Positions 1 to 7,387 are shown, numbered from the stretch's first letter. The stretch is DNA of 18,319 bases from Fidelibacterota bacterium (GCA_021735285.1 JAIPHI010000034.1:1-18319), one strand, 5' to 3'. The notes: generated by a model not told the origin, from the letters alone. Translations and numbers: made by a program.

Positions 1-431
1 AAATCTGACCATCTATTAAGTTCTAATTTAATAGCTCCACCTCCGACCACGAAGCCCATAGTTATCTCCCCAAACGAAAAAGGATGGAATGCTTTTTCAA
101 CAGTAAGGCCACCAAAGCTTATCTCCATGTCGAATTCTCTTGTTATTTCCTGGTTTTTGCTGCTTATAGCAGGAATAGAACCGCCATAACCAAAGCCACC
201 AATTCGAACATTATTACCAACATTACCCCATCCGCCGCCGCCTGTTAAATAAACATTATTCGGCAGCTCGGGAAGTCTGATATTATTTAGTTTTACATCA
301 ATTTTATTTAGATCAAGAGGTAAATAGATTGTCTCAAAACCTCCAGCACCTCCTTGGAAGTAAGTATTATCAGCCATTACAAAACTCGATGCTAGGATTA
401 AAATAAATGCAAATATAATCCCTTTTCTCAT
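1..431 (-). CDS. Exported protein of unknown function, 3' part missing (paralogue of the upstream neighbour)
   Basis: I do not recognise this family. The 143 visible codons begin with a signal peptide (MRKGIIFAFILILASSFVMA, likely cut before DNTYF). A glycine-rich, alternating polar/hydrophobic stretch follows, as in small outer-membrane beta-barrels or beta-sandwich surface proteins. The start is ATG at 431, with AGGAGG five bases upstream. The reading frame is open to the window edge, so the C-terminus is missing. It is clearly paralogous to the 335-residue protein just upstream: both carry N.(V/I)Y(L/M)..GGW, then (K/N)N(V/I)R(V/I)GG(F/Y)G, then (S/T)RE.(E/D), then GGL..EK..HPF..(S/G)EI in the same order. 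It lacks that protein's long charged segment after the signal peptide. It is the last visible gene of the efflux operon. An accessory envelope role is inference. Confidence 0.8.
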   Translation of the reverse strand, partial: MRKGIIFAFILILASSFVMADNTYFQGGAGGFETIYLPLDLNKIDVKLNNIRLPELPNNVYLTGGGGWGNVGNNVRIGGFGYGGSIPAISSKNQEITREFDMEISFGGLTVEKAFHPFSFGEITMGFVVGGGAIKLELNRWSD

Positions 432-492
432 CCTGGCCTCCTAATTCAAAAATACTGTTAAAATTATCTAATCAACCATCCATAATCCATTT

Positions 493-1500
493 TTAACCAC
501 CAAGATATAGATTTACCCCCCAAACAACATTTGAAAAATCCATGTCCGGAACACTGACCAGTTTTCCACCGTTGATCTTCCATTGATTTGGCTTACCATA
601 ATAATACCCCACTTTTGCGCCAATGCCAAGCCAATGCCATAGGTTATACCGGACTCCAACTGAAGGTGTAATAGAAAAATACTTGCTCTCCAGATTGACT
701 CTGAAATCATTTTCTAATTTATCATTATTCCAAACATCATCCCAGCTTGTGCTGGATGCATTTTGTGATATTTTTATCTTGACATGAGAACGACCGATTG
801 TGCCACCAAAATAAATTTCTGAATTATTAAAAGGGTGGTAAACTTTTTCGATTAATAAACCACCGCTGTTAAGTTTGAATTCTACTTCTCGGCTTAAATT
901 CGGTTTATCAGGCAGAACATCATTGGTTACCAATTTACCTTGGCCTCCATATCCGCCAACTCTAATATTTTTGCCAAGAAAGACCCAGCCGCCAAATCCT
1001 CGCATATAGATTGTATTGTCAAGATGTTCATCAATACCAATCCTGCCAATATTAGTGTTGATCTGATCCAGATCCATATTATTTAGACCATAATCATTGA
1101 GAGCATCGAAATCCGTCGGTACAAATTCCCAGTGCCAACCTATAGCAGCACCATTAAAGAAACCATGTTTCCCTCTTTTTCTCTTATGAGGCCGATCCTC
1201 ATCTCTGTATTCTAGTTCTTCACCAGGCTCGTCGGAGAAAAAATCTTTAACTTTAGGCTTAATAGTTTCCCAGGTCTCAAGCCAATCATCACTCTTCTTC
1301 TCTACCTGATAATCATCTTCAGTTTTCAGGGTATCAATTTCCCCTTCCTGTTCTTGTTTCTGTTCGGAAAACTTATCCTCTGCGACATTTCTGTCCTCTT
1401 GCTTTGTAGTATCCTGAACAAGAGCTGGAATATTAGGCTGATTGGCAAAGATTAATCCGCTTAATCCAAGAGCTAAGACTAAAATAATTTTATTCTTCAT
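493..1500 (-). CDS. Exported protein of unknown function with charged linker and predicted beta-rich domain
   Basis: 335 residues, family not recognised. A signal peptide covers about residues 1-19 (LALGLSGLIFA, cut before NQP). Residues ~28-110 are a low-complexity, strongly charged segment rich in Glu, Asp, Lys and Gln, ending in a basic patch (HKRKRGKHG, ~105-113). Residues ~114-335 form a Gly/aromatic beta-type domain containing GFGGW (168-172), NIRVGGYGG (178-186), GGLLIEKVYHPF (213-224) and late amphipathic strands around 273-300 and 322-335. The domain is shared with the downstream partial gene, so the two are a tandem duplication. The ATG at 1500 lies inside the last codons of the adaptor gene (11-base overlap), with a GGGAG-type Shine-Dalgarno, which implies translational coupling to the efflux operon. 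An outer-membrane or surface location is inference from the signal peptide and strand pattern. Confidence 0.82.
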   Translation of the reverse strand: MKNKIILVLALGLSGLIFANQPNIPALVQDTTKQEDRNVAEDKFSEQKQEQEGEIDTLKTEDDYQVEKKSDDWLETWETIKPKVKDFFSDEPGEELEYRDEDRPHKRKRGKHGFFNGAAIGWHWEFVPTDFDALNDYGLNNMDLDQINTNIGRIGIDEHLDNTIYMRGFGGWVFLGKNIRVGGYGGQGKLVTNDVLPDKPNLSREVEFKLNSGGLLIEKVYHPFNNSEIYFGGTIGRSHVKIKISQNASSTSWDDVWNNDKLENDFRVNLESKYFSITPSVGVRYNLWHWLGIGAKVGYYYGKPNQWKINGGKLVSVPDMDFSNVVWGVNLYLGG

Positions 1501-2722
1501 TTTGCTCTCCCTTTGCTTTATTTTGTATTTTCAATAATGAGCCTTCTTCCAATTGTTTGCTTATGATGTCATAAGGGGATACCACAATCTCCTCGCCTTG
1601 TTTTAAACCACTTATAATCTCGAAATCAGTGTCACTACTTATTCCGATCTTAACCGGCCTGACTACAGCTTTATATTTCGTTCCCGGACTAAACAATCCT
1701 CCACCTTGCTCTTCCTTCATCTCTTCTACGACAAAGACTACTTCTTTTTCTTCATTGTTCTCAGCTTGGGCTGTACTATCTTCTGGCAGGTCTCTGATAG
1801 TTAAAGCCTGAATAGGAATGGCTGGTACGTGTTCTTTTACATCGGTTATTATATCAACTGTAGCAGACATCCCGGGTCGAAATCTTTTATCGCTTTCAAG
1901 CACCTTGATAGCTACTTCAAAATTAGTGACCTGCTCCTGAGTTCCCTGATTCTGGACAGTTGCACTATGGGCGATCTCTTGCACTACTCCACTGAATTTT
2001 TCATTCGGTAGGGCATCTAATTCGATCTCACACGAATCACCAACATTAACATCGATAATATCAGTTTCATCTACCTCGGTCACCACTTCCATACGGGCCA
2101 TATCAGAAACAATCAGGATAACATCCTGAGTAAACTGGGAACCCAGCGCCATTTCTCCAGCTTCCTTCTTCAAGTCTGTGATTATCCCATTAATAGGGGC
2201 TTCCAGACTCGTTTTATCCAGAGCATCTTCAGCCTGTTCTACAGACGCTCTGGCCTGCTTTAGCTGACTTTTTGCCATTTCCGCTTGAGCCTCTACTGCC
2301 TCGAGTTCAGCTTTTGAAATATGATTTTCTTCATAGAGTTCCTGTTTTCTTCTTAGCTCATTTAGTACTTTTTTAACGTTAGCTTCTTGCGATTTCATAT
2401 TAGCCTGAGCGCTCCGGTACGAGGCTTCATATTGTTTACTGTCCAGATTGACCAGTTTCTGACCGGCTTCCACTTTTTCGCCCTCATTGACAAATATCTC
2501 CAAAATTTTAGCGCTCACTTTGGCACTAACTTTGACTTGCTGTGTAGGATTTAATGTTCCTGAAGCGGTAATTGTCTGCACCACCTTTTGATTCTTTATT
2601 TTCTGAGTTTCGACATCAAATACAGGTTGATCATTTTTATTTAAATTGGCAACAATTACAACACCTAGAACCAGGACAATAATTATTAAAATAATTAGTT
2701 TATTTCGATTACTCTTCTTCAT
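1490..2722 (-). CDS. HlyD/MacA-type periplasmic adaptor (membrane fusion protein)
   Basis: 410 residues. An adaptor of this type bridges an inner-membrane pump and a TolC-like channel. An N-terminal hydrophobic anchor (about 9-26) keeps it in the inner membrane. The first lipoyl/barrel-sandwich half is at ~48-95 (SGTLNPTQQVKVSAKVSAKI, then VNEGEKVEAGQKLVNLD). An alpha-helical coiled-coil hairpin follows at ~96-170, rich in Ala, Glu, Lys and Gln. The second lipoyl half is at ~172-206 (LEAPINGIITDL.KEAGE). The beta-barrel domain includes FRPGMSATVDI (281-291), and the membrane-proximal domain ends with GLKQGEEIVV (372-381). The layout and the long C-terminal domain are closest to MacA-type adaptors of ABC exporters, but an RND partner cannot be excluded because no pump gene is visible. 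It lies 13 bases after the TolC-like gene, with CGGAG before its ATG, and overlaps the next gene by 11 bases. Confidence 0.93.
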   Translation of the reverse strand: MKKSNRNKLIILIIIVLVLGVVIVANLNKNDQPVFDVETQKIKNQKVVQTITASGTLNPTQQVKVSAKVSAKILEIFVNEGEKVEAGQKLVNLDSKQYEASYRSAQANMKSQEANVKKVLNELRRKQELYEENHISKAELEAVEAQAEMAKSQLKQARASVEQAEDALDKTSLEAPINGIITDLKKEAGEMALGSQFTQDVILIVSDMARMEVVTEVDETDIIDVNVGDSCEIELDALPNEKFSGVVQEIAHSATVQNQGTQEQVTNFEVAIKVLESDKRFRPGMSATVDIITDVKEHVPAIPIQALTIRDLPEDSTAQAENNEEKEVVFVVEEMKEEQGGGLFSPGTKYKAVVRPVKIGISSDTDFEIISGLKQGEEIVVSPYDIISKQLEEGSLLKIQNKAKGEQNEE

Positions 2723-2735
2723 TATTACTCCGTTA

Positions 2736-4025
2736 TTATATAGTACCCAATATATATTTTAGATTGACTTCAGCTATTTTTGCCTCATACTTGGTTGAGA
2801 TTAAATTGGACCTGGCCTGCGTTAAATTGGCCTGGGCATCAAGTACTTCCAGCATGGTCGCACTTTGTAAACGATACATTTCCCGGGCGGAACGTAGGTC
2901 TTCCTGAGCCGATTCCAGATTTAATTGATTGACTTCCAGCATCTCGTTATAGGTTTCGATTTCTTCAATAATATTTTTAACCTGTTTCCTGATTTCCAAT
3001 TTTTTACTTTTGATCCTGGAACCATATTGTTTATAATTTATTTGAGCCTGCTGAATATTCGTTCTGGTGCTAAACCCCTGAAAAAGAGGAATGCTCAAAT
3101 TCAAGCCAATACTGGTATTCCAGAACTTATCAAAATCACTATAAAGTCGATCAGCCTTACTACCACCTTTAGAATAGCTTAGACTGGTTGATAGGTTGGG
3201 CAACAGGTTACTCTGAGCAATATTATAGCGAAGTTGGGCATTCTTTCGTTGATGTTCGAGAGATTGCAATTCAATATTATTATCCATCGCTTTTTGTAGA
3301 GCGGATTCCTCTTCATATTGAGACGGAGTTTTATATTTCTTTTCGATAATTGAGAATTCATTATTTTCCACACCCATTAATCTGGCCAGCTCATTTTTTA
3401 AAGAAGTTATCTGGCTCTTTTGTTGAATGATATTGAGTTTATCATTACCTTCCTGAACTTTGGCCTTGAGATAATCTTTTTTTGCCACCTGACCTAATTC
3501 GTACATCTCTTTTGTTTTTTTCAACTGCTGCTGACTGGTTTTCAATGAGGACTCATAGACATTAAGCAATTTTTTTGCTTTGAGAATACTATAATACTGT
3601 TGAGTTATATAAGCCGTTAAATTTTGCCTGGTTTGCTTTTTAGAAACCAGGGCATTCGCATAACTATTTTTTGCCAATTTGATCTGATTCCACCAGCCGC
3701 CACCATCATAGAGAGTCTGGTTATAATTAATTCCAAAACCGTAATAATTACTTGAGGATTCGGGTTGAATTTGCTTAATACCACCAACATAATACTCTCT
3801 TTCACCTTGATTGCTATGGCTATAGTTTAAGCCCGTTGATAGACGGGGTAAGATACCACTATAGGAGCCTCTAATTCCGGATTCAGCCGACTTTACATCC
3901 AGTTTTGCGATTTGGAGGTCCGGATTGTTGGTCATGGCAGTTTCAACACATTTTTCCAGAGTGTATTTTTCCTGAGCTAATCCCAAATTAATTAAACATA
4001 CTGTGAAAATAAGAAATTTCTTCAT
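2736..4025 (-). CDS. TolC-family outer-membrane efflux protein
   Basis: 429 residues from the chosen ATG. The product forms the outer-membrane channel and periplasmic tunnel of a tripartite exporter. A signal peptide covers about residues 1-18 (MKKFLIFTVCLINLGLA, then QEKYTLEKCV). Two outer-membrane-efflux-protein repeats follow, each with long Gln/Asn/Lys-rich helices and a strand segment. The first half carries LEKCVETAMTNNPDLQIAKLDV and LPRLSTGLNYSHS. The second carries AMDNNIELQSLEHQRKNAQLRYNIAQSNLLPNLSTSLSYS in several pieces, followed by LSIPLFQGFSTRTNIQQA. It ends with the typical late helix (SATMLEVLDAQANLTQARSNL). Length is normal for the family. A TTG four codons further upstream is in frame, but the ATG at 4025 has GAGGA at the right distance and opens directly with a signal peptide. 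The adaptor gene follows 13 bases downstream. Confidence 0.95.
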   Translation of the reverse strand: MKKFLIFTVCLINLGLAQEKYTLEKCVETAMTNNPDLQIAKLDVKSAESGIRGSYSGILPRLSTGLNYSHSNQGEREYYVGGIKQIQPESSSNYYGFGINYNQTLYDGGGWWNQIKLAKNSYANALVSKKQTRQNLTAYITQQYYSILKAKKLLNVYESSLKTSQQQLKKTKEMYELGQVAKKDYLKAKVQEGNDKLNIIQQKSQITSLKNELARLMGVENNEFSIIEKKYKTPSQYEEESALQKAMDNNIELQSLEHQRKNAQLRYNIAQSNLLPNLSTSLSYSKGGSKADRLYSDFDKFWNTSIGLNLSIPLFQGFSTRTNIQQAQINYKQYGSRIKSKKLEIRKQVKNIIEEIETYNEMLEVNQLNLESAQEDLRSAREMYRLQSATMLEVLDAQANLTQARSNLISTKYEAKIAEVNLKYILGTI

Positions 4026-4030
4026 AATTG

Positions 4031-4035
4031 TCCTC
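4031..4035 (-). promoter_or_regulatory. Shine-Dalgarno of the TolC-like gene, decides its start
   Basis: On the minus strand GAGGA stands five bases before ATG at 4025. The alternative in-frame TTG at 4037 overlaps this site (TTGAGGA), so the ATG is the better start and the site is untranslated. Confidence 0.6.
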
Positions 4036-4044
4036 AATTATAAT

Positions 4045-4746
4045 TTAGAAAGGGCTAAAGCCTCCAACTGCACTGGCAATTATCGCGTAAGCAAGCCAGA
4101 TTACAAAAACTACAGTGATTGCTTTCGATTGTTTTGATTTATAAAGGACACCCAGACCGATTCCAAGTAAAATTACTTTCCAGATAGCAAAAATATCAAA
4201 ATGTTTTGCTAATCTGAATAAAAAAGTCTGGCTTTCAGGGAGTATACTGGCCAGCCCAGTATAAACTTTGACGGAATGTTTAGATACCATTAACGGCGTT
4301 TTTACAATGGTTGCTAAAATATTAATTAAAAACGTGTAGGATGTCATTGCAAACACCGGAACAAACTTACGATCGCCTCCCAGAAAAAAATTCCCTGCTA
4401 GCCACATAACCAGCCCCACGATCAATATCATGATAAAAGTAGAAACCGGGGTCATTACATATTGAATAGCCTTGTTTTGGCCCTCAATCCGCTCAATTGC
4501 ATCCTCTTTTTGGGTGTCACTCAAACGTTCACTTTTTTCAATTCTTTCCTTCGCCATATCAGTACCAATCGGAGATATATAGGGGATAGTAATCCAGGCA
4601 GCTATAGTAATTAACAAAATTGGTATAATAATATCCCACCAATTAGCCTTTTTGGATACTGATTCAAAAGTTTTTGATGGTGACCAAATTGCTGATATGA
4701 CTTTACTTACCAAACTTAATTCCTTCTTTTCTGCTTGTTCATTCAT
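4045..4746 (-). CDS. Yip1-family integral membrane protein
   Basis: 233 residues. The N-terminus carries the feature usual in bacterial Yip1-domain proteins: a short amphipathic lead, then a W.P..TF motif (WSPSKTF, 21-27) and W(W)D before the first span. Hydrophobic segments lie at ~37-57, ~98-122, ~130-149, ~184-202 and ~208-228, giving about five membrane spans. A charged extracytoplasmic or cytoplasmic helix sits between spans 1 and 2 (MAKERIEKSERLSDTQKEDA, ~64-83). The bacterial family has no settled function; eukaryotic homologues act in Golgi membrane traffic. It starts at ATG 4746 behind a strong GAGGAGGA and ends 19 bases before the TolC-like start, so it is very likely co-transcribed with the efflux genes. 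A role in assembling or tuning that exporter is possible but is only inference from position. Confidence 0.85.
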   Translation of the reverse strand: MNEQAEKKELSLVSKVISAIWSPSKTFESVSKKANWWDIIIPILLITIAAWITIPYISPIGTDMAKERIEKSERLSDTQKEDAIERIEGQNKAIQYVMTPVSTFIMILIVGLVMWLAGNFFLGGDRKFVPVFAMTSYTFLINILATIVKTPLMVSKHSVKVYTGLASILPESQTFLFRLAKHFDIFAIWKVILLGIGLGVLYKSKQSKAITVVFVIWLAYAIIASAVGGFSPF

Positions 4747-4793
4747 TGTTCTGTCCTCCTCTTTGATTAATTAATCTCCAAAAAGTTGTCATA

Positions 4794-6233
4794 TTATTTG
4801 AATTTTTTAATAATTTTTTCCCGAAAATCATCAGCATGCTTCACCATATACTGATAAGCTGCCTGGTGATCATTGGGTATATCGCCATCTAAAATTGCAT
4901 TTTCAATCTTGCTCTTAATATAACCAATAGCAGGTCCAGGGTCAAGGTCAAAATAATCCATTATTTCATCACCCCGAACCGGAGACTGGAATTTTCTGAG
5001 TTTATCTCTCTCTTTTACCTCTTCTATACGTTTCTCTACTCTTTTAAAATTATTCAGATAACGCTGTACTCGATCAGGATTCGAAGAAGTTATATCCGCT
5101 TTACATAAAATCATAAGATCATCCAGATCATCCTCAATCTCAACCAACAGTCTTCTGACAGCACTATCGGTTACTCCCTCTTTTGCCAGAGCAATAGGCC
5201 GTAAATGCAGCCGTGTCAATTTTATAGCATAATCCCGAACTTTATTAGGGAGCTTCATTTGTTTGCAAAGCCTCTTTATCATTTCTGGACCGAGTAATTC
5301 ATGACCATGAAAAGTCCAACCTTTGCCTTTTACAAATTCCTTTGTCTGGGGTTTGGCAATATCGTGAACCAGCGCTGTAAACCGTAATTTAAAACTTCGG
5401 CTCTCTTCGGCAACATTATCAAGGACCTGCATAGTATGGTAAAATACATCTTTATGATGATATTCACCCTTTTGATCAACTCCCTTCATTTTGTCAATAT
5501 CCGGTAAAATTATTTCCAGTAGCCCACATTTATCTAGCAGATAAAAGCCCTGAGAAGGCTTTCTTCGAGTCATAATAATTTTAACTAATTCTTCAGTAAT
5601 TCTCTCCTGCGAAATAATTTTAATTCTCTCTTTCACTTCTGATATCGAATGAAAGGTGAGATCGTCAATATAAAATCCCAACTGTGTTGCGAATCGGATT
5701 GCTCTCAACATCCTGAGAGGATCTTCAGAAAAAGTCTCGATAGGGTCGAGAGGTGTCTTGATTATACCATTATTCAGATCCTGTAACCCATTATAAAAAT
5801 CTATTAGTTGATACATGTTGCCACTATTTAAAGGCATTGCCAGGGCGTTAATTGTAAAGTCTCTCCTTTTTAAGTCATCTTCTAGATTCCCGATTTCAAC
5901 TTCAGGTTTCCTTGAATCATCCTCGTATTTTTCTGAGCGAGCTGTAGCCACTTCTATTGTAAAATTATTATATGGTAGCAAAGCTGTTCCAAATTTCTCA
6001 TATTTAACCACTCGTTTAATATCAAGATGAGCTGCCAATTGTTCAGCAAATTCAATTCCGCTTCCGATAACAGTTATATCAATATCAGTAGTATCTCTAC
6101 CAAGAAGGCGGTCTCTTATTACTCCACCGACGAGATAGGTTTCGGTTTTAGTTTTATCAGCAATTTTAGATATTTTTGTGATAATCTTAGTTATTTGATC
6201 ATTTTCAGGGAATAAAGATTTAATATCAGACAC
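4794..6233 (-). CDS. cca: CCA-adding-type tRNA nucleotidyltransferase with HD domain
   Basis: 479 residues. The enzyme adds CTP and ATP to tRNA 3' ends to build or repair the CCA tail. The class II nucleotidyltransferase head has GGVIRDRLLGR (36-46), the catalytic metal pair in DIDIT (50-54), RRDFTINALA (123-132), EDPLRMLRAIRF (170-181) and ERITEEL (210-216). An HD phosphohydrolase-like domain follows at ~260-345: HHKDVFYHT, then H290-D291 in LVHDIAKP, then HG(H) at 309-311. The C-terminal PGPAIGYI (432-439) and NDHQAAYQYM region fit this class. Poly(A) polymerases and A-adding enzymes share the head, so exact nucleotide specificity is not proven. The start is GTG at 6233 with only a poor Shine-Dalgarno. 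It is the first gene of the minus-strand run and is followed after 47 bases by the Yip1 gene. A perfect 12-bp palindrome (GATTAATTAATC, 4765-4776) lies in that gap. Confidence 0.93.
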   Translation of the reverse strand: MSDIKSLFPENDQITKIITKISKIADKTKTETYLVGGVIRDRLLGRDTTDIDITVIGSGIEFAEQLAAHLDIKRVVKYEKFGTALLPYNNFTIEVATARSEKYEDDSRKPEVEIGNLEDDLKRRDFTINALAMPLNSGNMYQLIDFYNGLQDLNNGIIKTPLDPIETFSEDPLRMLRAIRFATQLGFYIDDLTFHSISEVKERIKIISQERITEELVKIIMTRRKPSQGFYLLDKCGLLEIILPDIDKMKGVDQKGEYHHKDVFYHTMQVLDNVAEESRSFKLRFTALVHDIAKPQTKEFVKGKGWTFHGHELLGPEMIKRLCKQMKLPNKVRDYAIKLTRLHLRPIALAKEGVTDSAVRRLLVEIEDDLDDLMILCKADITSSNPDRVQRYLNNFKRVEKRIEEVKERDKLRKFQSPVRGDEIMDYFDLDPGPAIGYIKSKIENAILDGDIPNDHQAAYQYMVKHADDFREKIIKKFK

Positions 6234-6368
6234 GTCTTACTCTATTTTTTAGCCTTCATAGATAATTCAAAATATTGAGTAATTTAAAAACTATCTATCA
6301 CAGTTAAAATAGCTTTTCTATCCTGATTATTCTCGCTTATAAATAATATAATATCTACTTAAATTTGA

Positions 6369-6531
6369 TTTATAGCGATTTGCAAAAGTTTGTCTGATGT
6401 AGCATAACTATCCTTAGTTGTGGATTTTCCTGAAGCCTTCAATAGGCTGAAGGAAAAATAGATTTCAATAGTATTTATGATAAATTATATCTACTATTTT
6501 ATTAGACAACTTATATGAAAATCGCTATAAA
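6369..6531. repeat. MITE-like palindromic element, 163 bp with imperfect terminal inverted repeats
   Basis: The ends are inverted copies. The left end begins TTTATAGCGATTTGCA and the right end, read on the other strand, begins TTTATAGCGATTTTCA. Both continue into AAGTT, GTCT and AT with small gaps, giving about 30 bp of terminal repeat. Near the middle (6425-6457) is a hairpin with a 7-bp outer stem (TTTTCCT / AGGAAAA), a GA/GA internal mismatch, a 5-bp inner stem (AGCCT / AGGCT) and a TCAAT loop. The segments between ends and hairpin are also loosely complementary, so the whole unit could fold on itself. No reading frame is present. A TA duplication as in IS630/mariner elements is possible (TA-TAGCG ... 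CGCTA-TA) but not decisive. Only this copy is in the window. Confidence 0.6.
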
Positions 6532-6701
6532 GAAGAGTGAGCCCCAGAAGTGAGATAAATAATTATATGGTTCCTTCGCACTATTAGTGGGTAATTAATT
6601 TCTCAATTTTTCATAAGCAGGGTTTACTTTATTAAATTTCAGATCATCTGTTAATAAAAAGCAACTATTCTAAGATAGTCAAATGTCTGAAAATCATTAA
6701 T

Positions 6702-6785
6702 TTTCTCCAAAGGAGAAATATAGCTCAGCCCAGGGCAGCGCCCTGGGTTATAGAATTATCACAGGACGGAGCCCTGAAGGGGCTC
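6702..6785 (-). repeat. Three-hairpin module, copy A
   Basis: Read on the minus strand, the order is hairpin 1 (GAGCCC / GGGCTC, loop CTTCA, 6785-6769), a 21-nt spacer, hairpin 2 (CCCAGGGC / GCCCTGGG, loop GCT, 6747-6729), a 10-nt spacer, and hairpin 3 (TTTCTCC / GGAGAAA, loop TTT, 6718-6702). The hairpins are GC-rich islands in AT-rich DNA. It matches copy B at 7016-7099 in order, in spacing and exactly in hairpin 2. Sequences resembling this (a GCCCTGGG palindrome next to a CCCTTCAGGG hairpin) are, from memory, a recurrent intergenic repeat type in several bacterial phyla. I could not check that here. Confidence 0.8.
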
Positions 6786-6809
6786 TATAAAATCTATCAT
6801 ATTAATCCC

Positions 6810-6888
6810 AAACATGTCGCTAATCATAATTAAAACCATATTTTTATGGCGCTACAATTTAAAGTTTTCATTATGCCCGCGATGTTTT
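6810..6888. repeat. Inner inverted repeat joining the two hairpin-module arms
   Basis: The left arm 6810-6836 holds AAACATGTCGC then CATAATTAAAAC. The right arm 6864-6888, read on the opposite strand, holds AAACATCGC then CATAATGAAAAC. The arms face a centre near 6850. Each is followed outward by one three-hairpin module, at 6785 on the left and 7016 on the right, so the entire 6702-7099 block is one head-to-head inverted duplication. The right arm is about 100 bp longer than the left. A weak second box (GGGGTGTTTTTT near 6976-6987) stands about as far before the right module as the left box stands before its own module. Confidence 0.6.
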
Positions 6889-7015
6889 TATGTAATTCCT
6901 CTTCAATATCCGGTTGGAGTATATTTTTACGGTTTTTGGTGCTAAAAAATATGGGCAGATATACTTTGCAGGCTTTGGGGTGTTTTTTCCTTTATTATTG
7001 CTTTATCAATTATGC

Positions 7016-7099
7016 TTCCTTTTCAGGGAAAATTCATCACCAATACTTGATACCCAGGGCGCTGCCCTGGGCTAGGCTATTATTCCCCCGTTGGGGAAT
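7016..7099 (+). repeat. Three-hairpin module, copy B (inverted relative to copy A)
   Basis: On the plus strand the order is hairpin 1 (TTCCT / GGGAA, 7016-7020 and 7026-7030), a 22-nt spacer, hairpin 2 (CCCAGGGC / GCCCTGGG, 7053-7060 and 7064-7071), a 10-nt spacer, and hairpin 3 (ATTCCCC / GGGGAAT, loop CGTT, 7082-7099). From the end of TTCAGGG to the start of CCCAGGG there are 24 nt in both copies. Hairpins 1 and 3 differ from copy A in sequence but keep pairing in their core stems. A short open frame crosses this region (6846-7106) but encodes only repeat sequence. Confidence 0.8.
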
Positions 7100-7272
7100 C
7101 CCTTAATTATTGTCTCCTAAAATAAATCATTGCCTTGGACAAGATTCAGGGAGTGTTTCTTCTTAAAATTTGCCTGTAAAGACAGAATATAATATATAAA
7201 ATAGTCCGGGGTGCAAGTAACTATCAATTGGAAATCTTTTACACATAAATAAACATAGATTTCTATTTAACC

Positions 7273-7314
7273 TGTTATACTCCTTTTATTATTTTTTTAA
7301 AAAAGAGTATAACA
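7273..7314. repeat. Perfect 10-bp-arm inverted repeat with A/T-rich interior
   Basis: TGTTATACTC (7273-7282) and GAGTATAACA (7305-7314) are perfectly complementary. The interior has a T-run followed by an A-run that can extend the stem. It could be a hairpin or a binding site. It lacks the GC stem plus T-tail of a typical intrinsic terminator and lies far from any gene end. Confidence 0.45.
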
Positions 7315-7387
7315 ATTATCTGTAAATTTGAAAAGCTTTATCTCTATTTACCCACTCTTTCTGTGAAAGAACCAATTATATTTTAAA

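Noticed and set aside
4026..4037. Upstream TTG start for the TolC-like protein, adding four residues
   Set aside because: The TTG overlaps the Shine-Dalgarno of the ATG at 4025, and the ATG gives a cleaner signal peptide.
6702..6785. Intrinsic terminator reading of the GC hairpins
   Set aside because: None of the GC stems is followed by a T-run on either strand, and no gene ends close by.
6702..7099. CRISPR array or tRNA cluster suggested by the repeated hairpins
   Set aside because: There are only two copies, in opposite orientation, without regular spacers; no cloverleaf or T-loop sequence is present and no cas genes are seen.
6846..7106. 86-codon open frame on the plus strand in the gene-free region
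   Set aside because: Its C-terminal part is a translation of the three-hairpin repeat, it has no ribosome site, and its composition is not protein-like.
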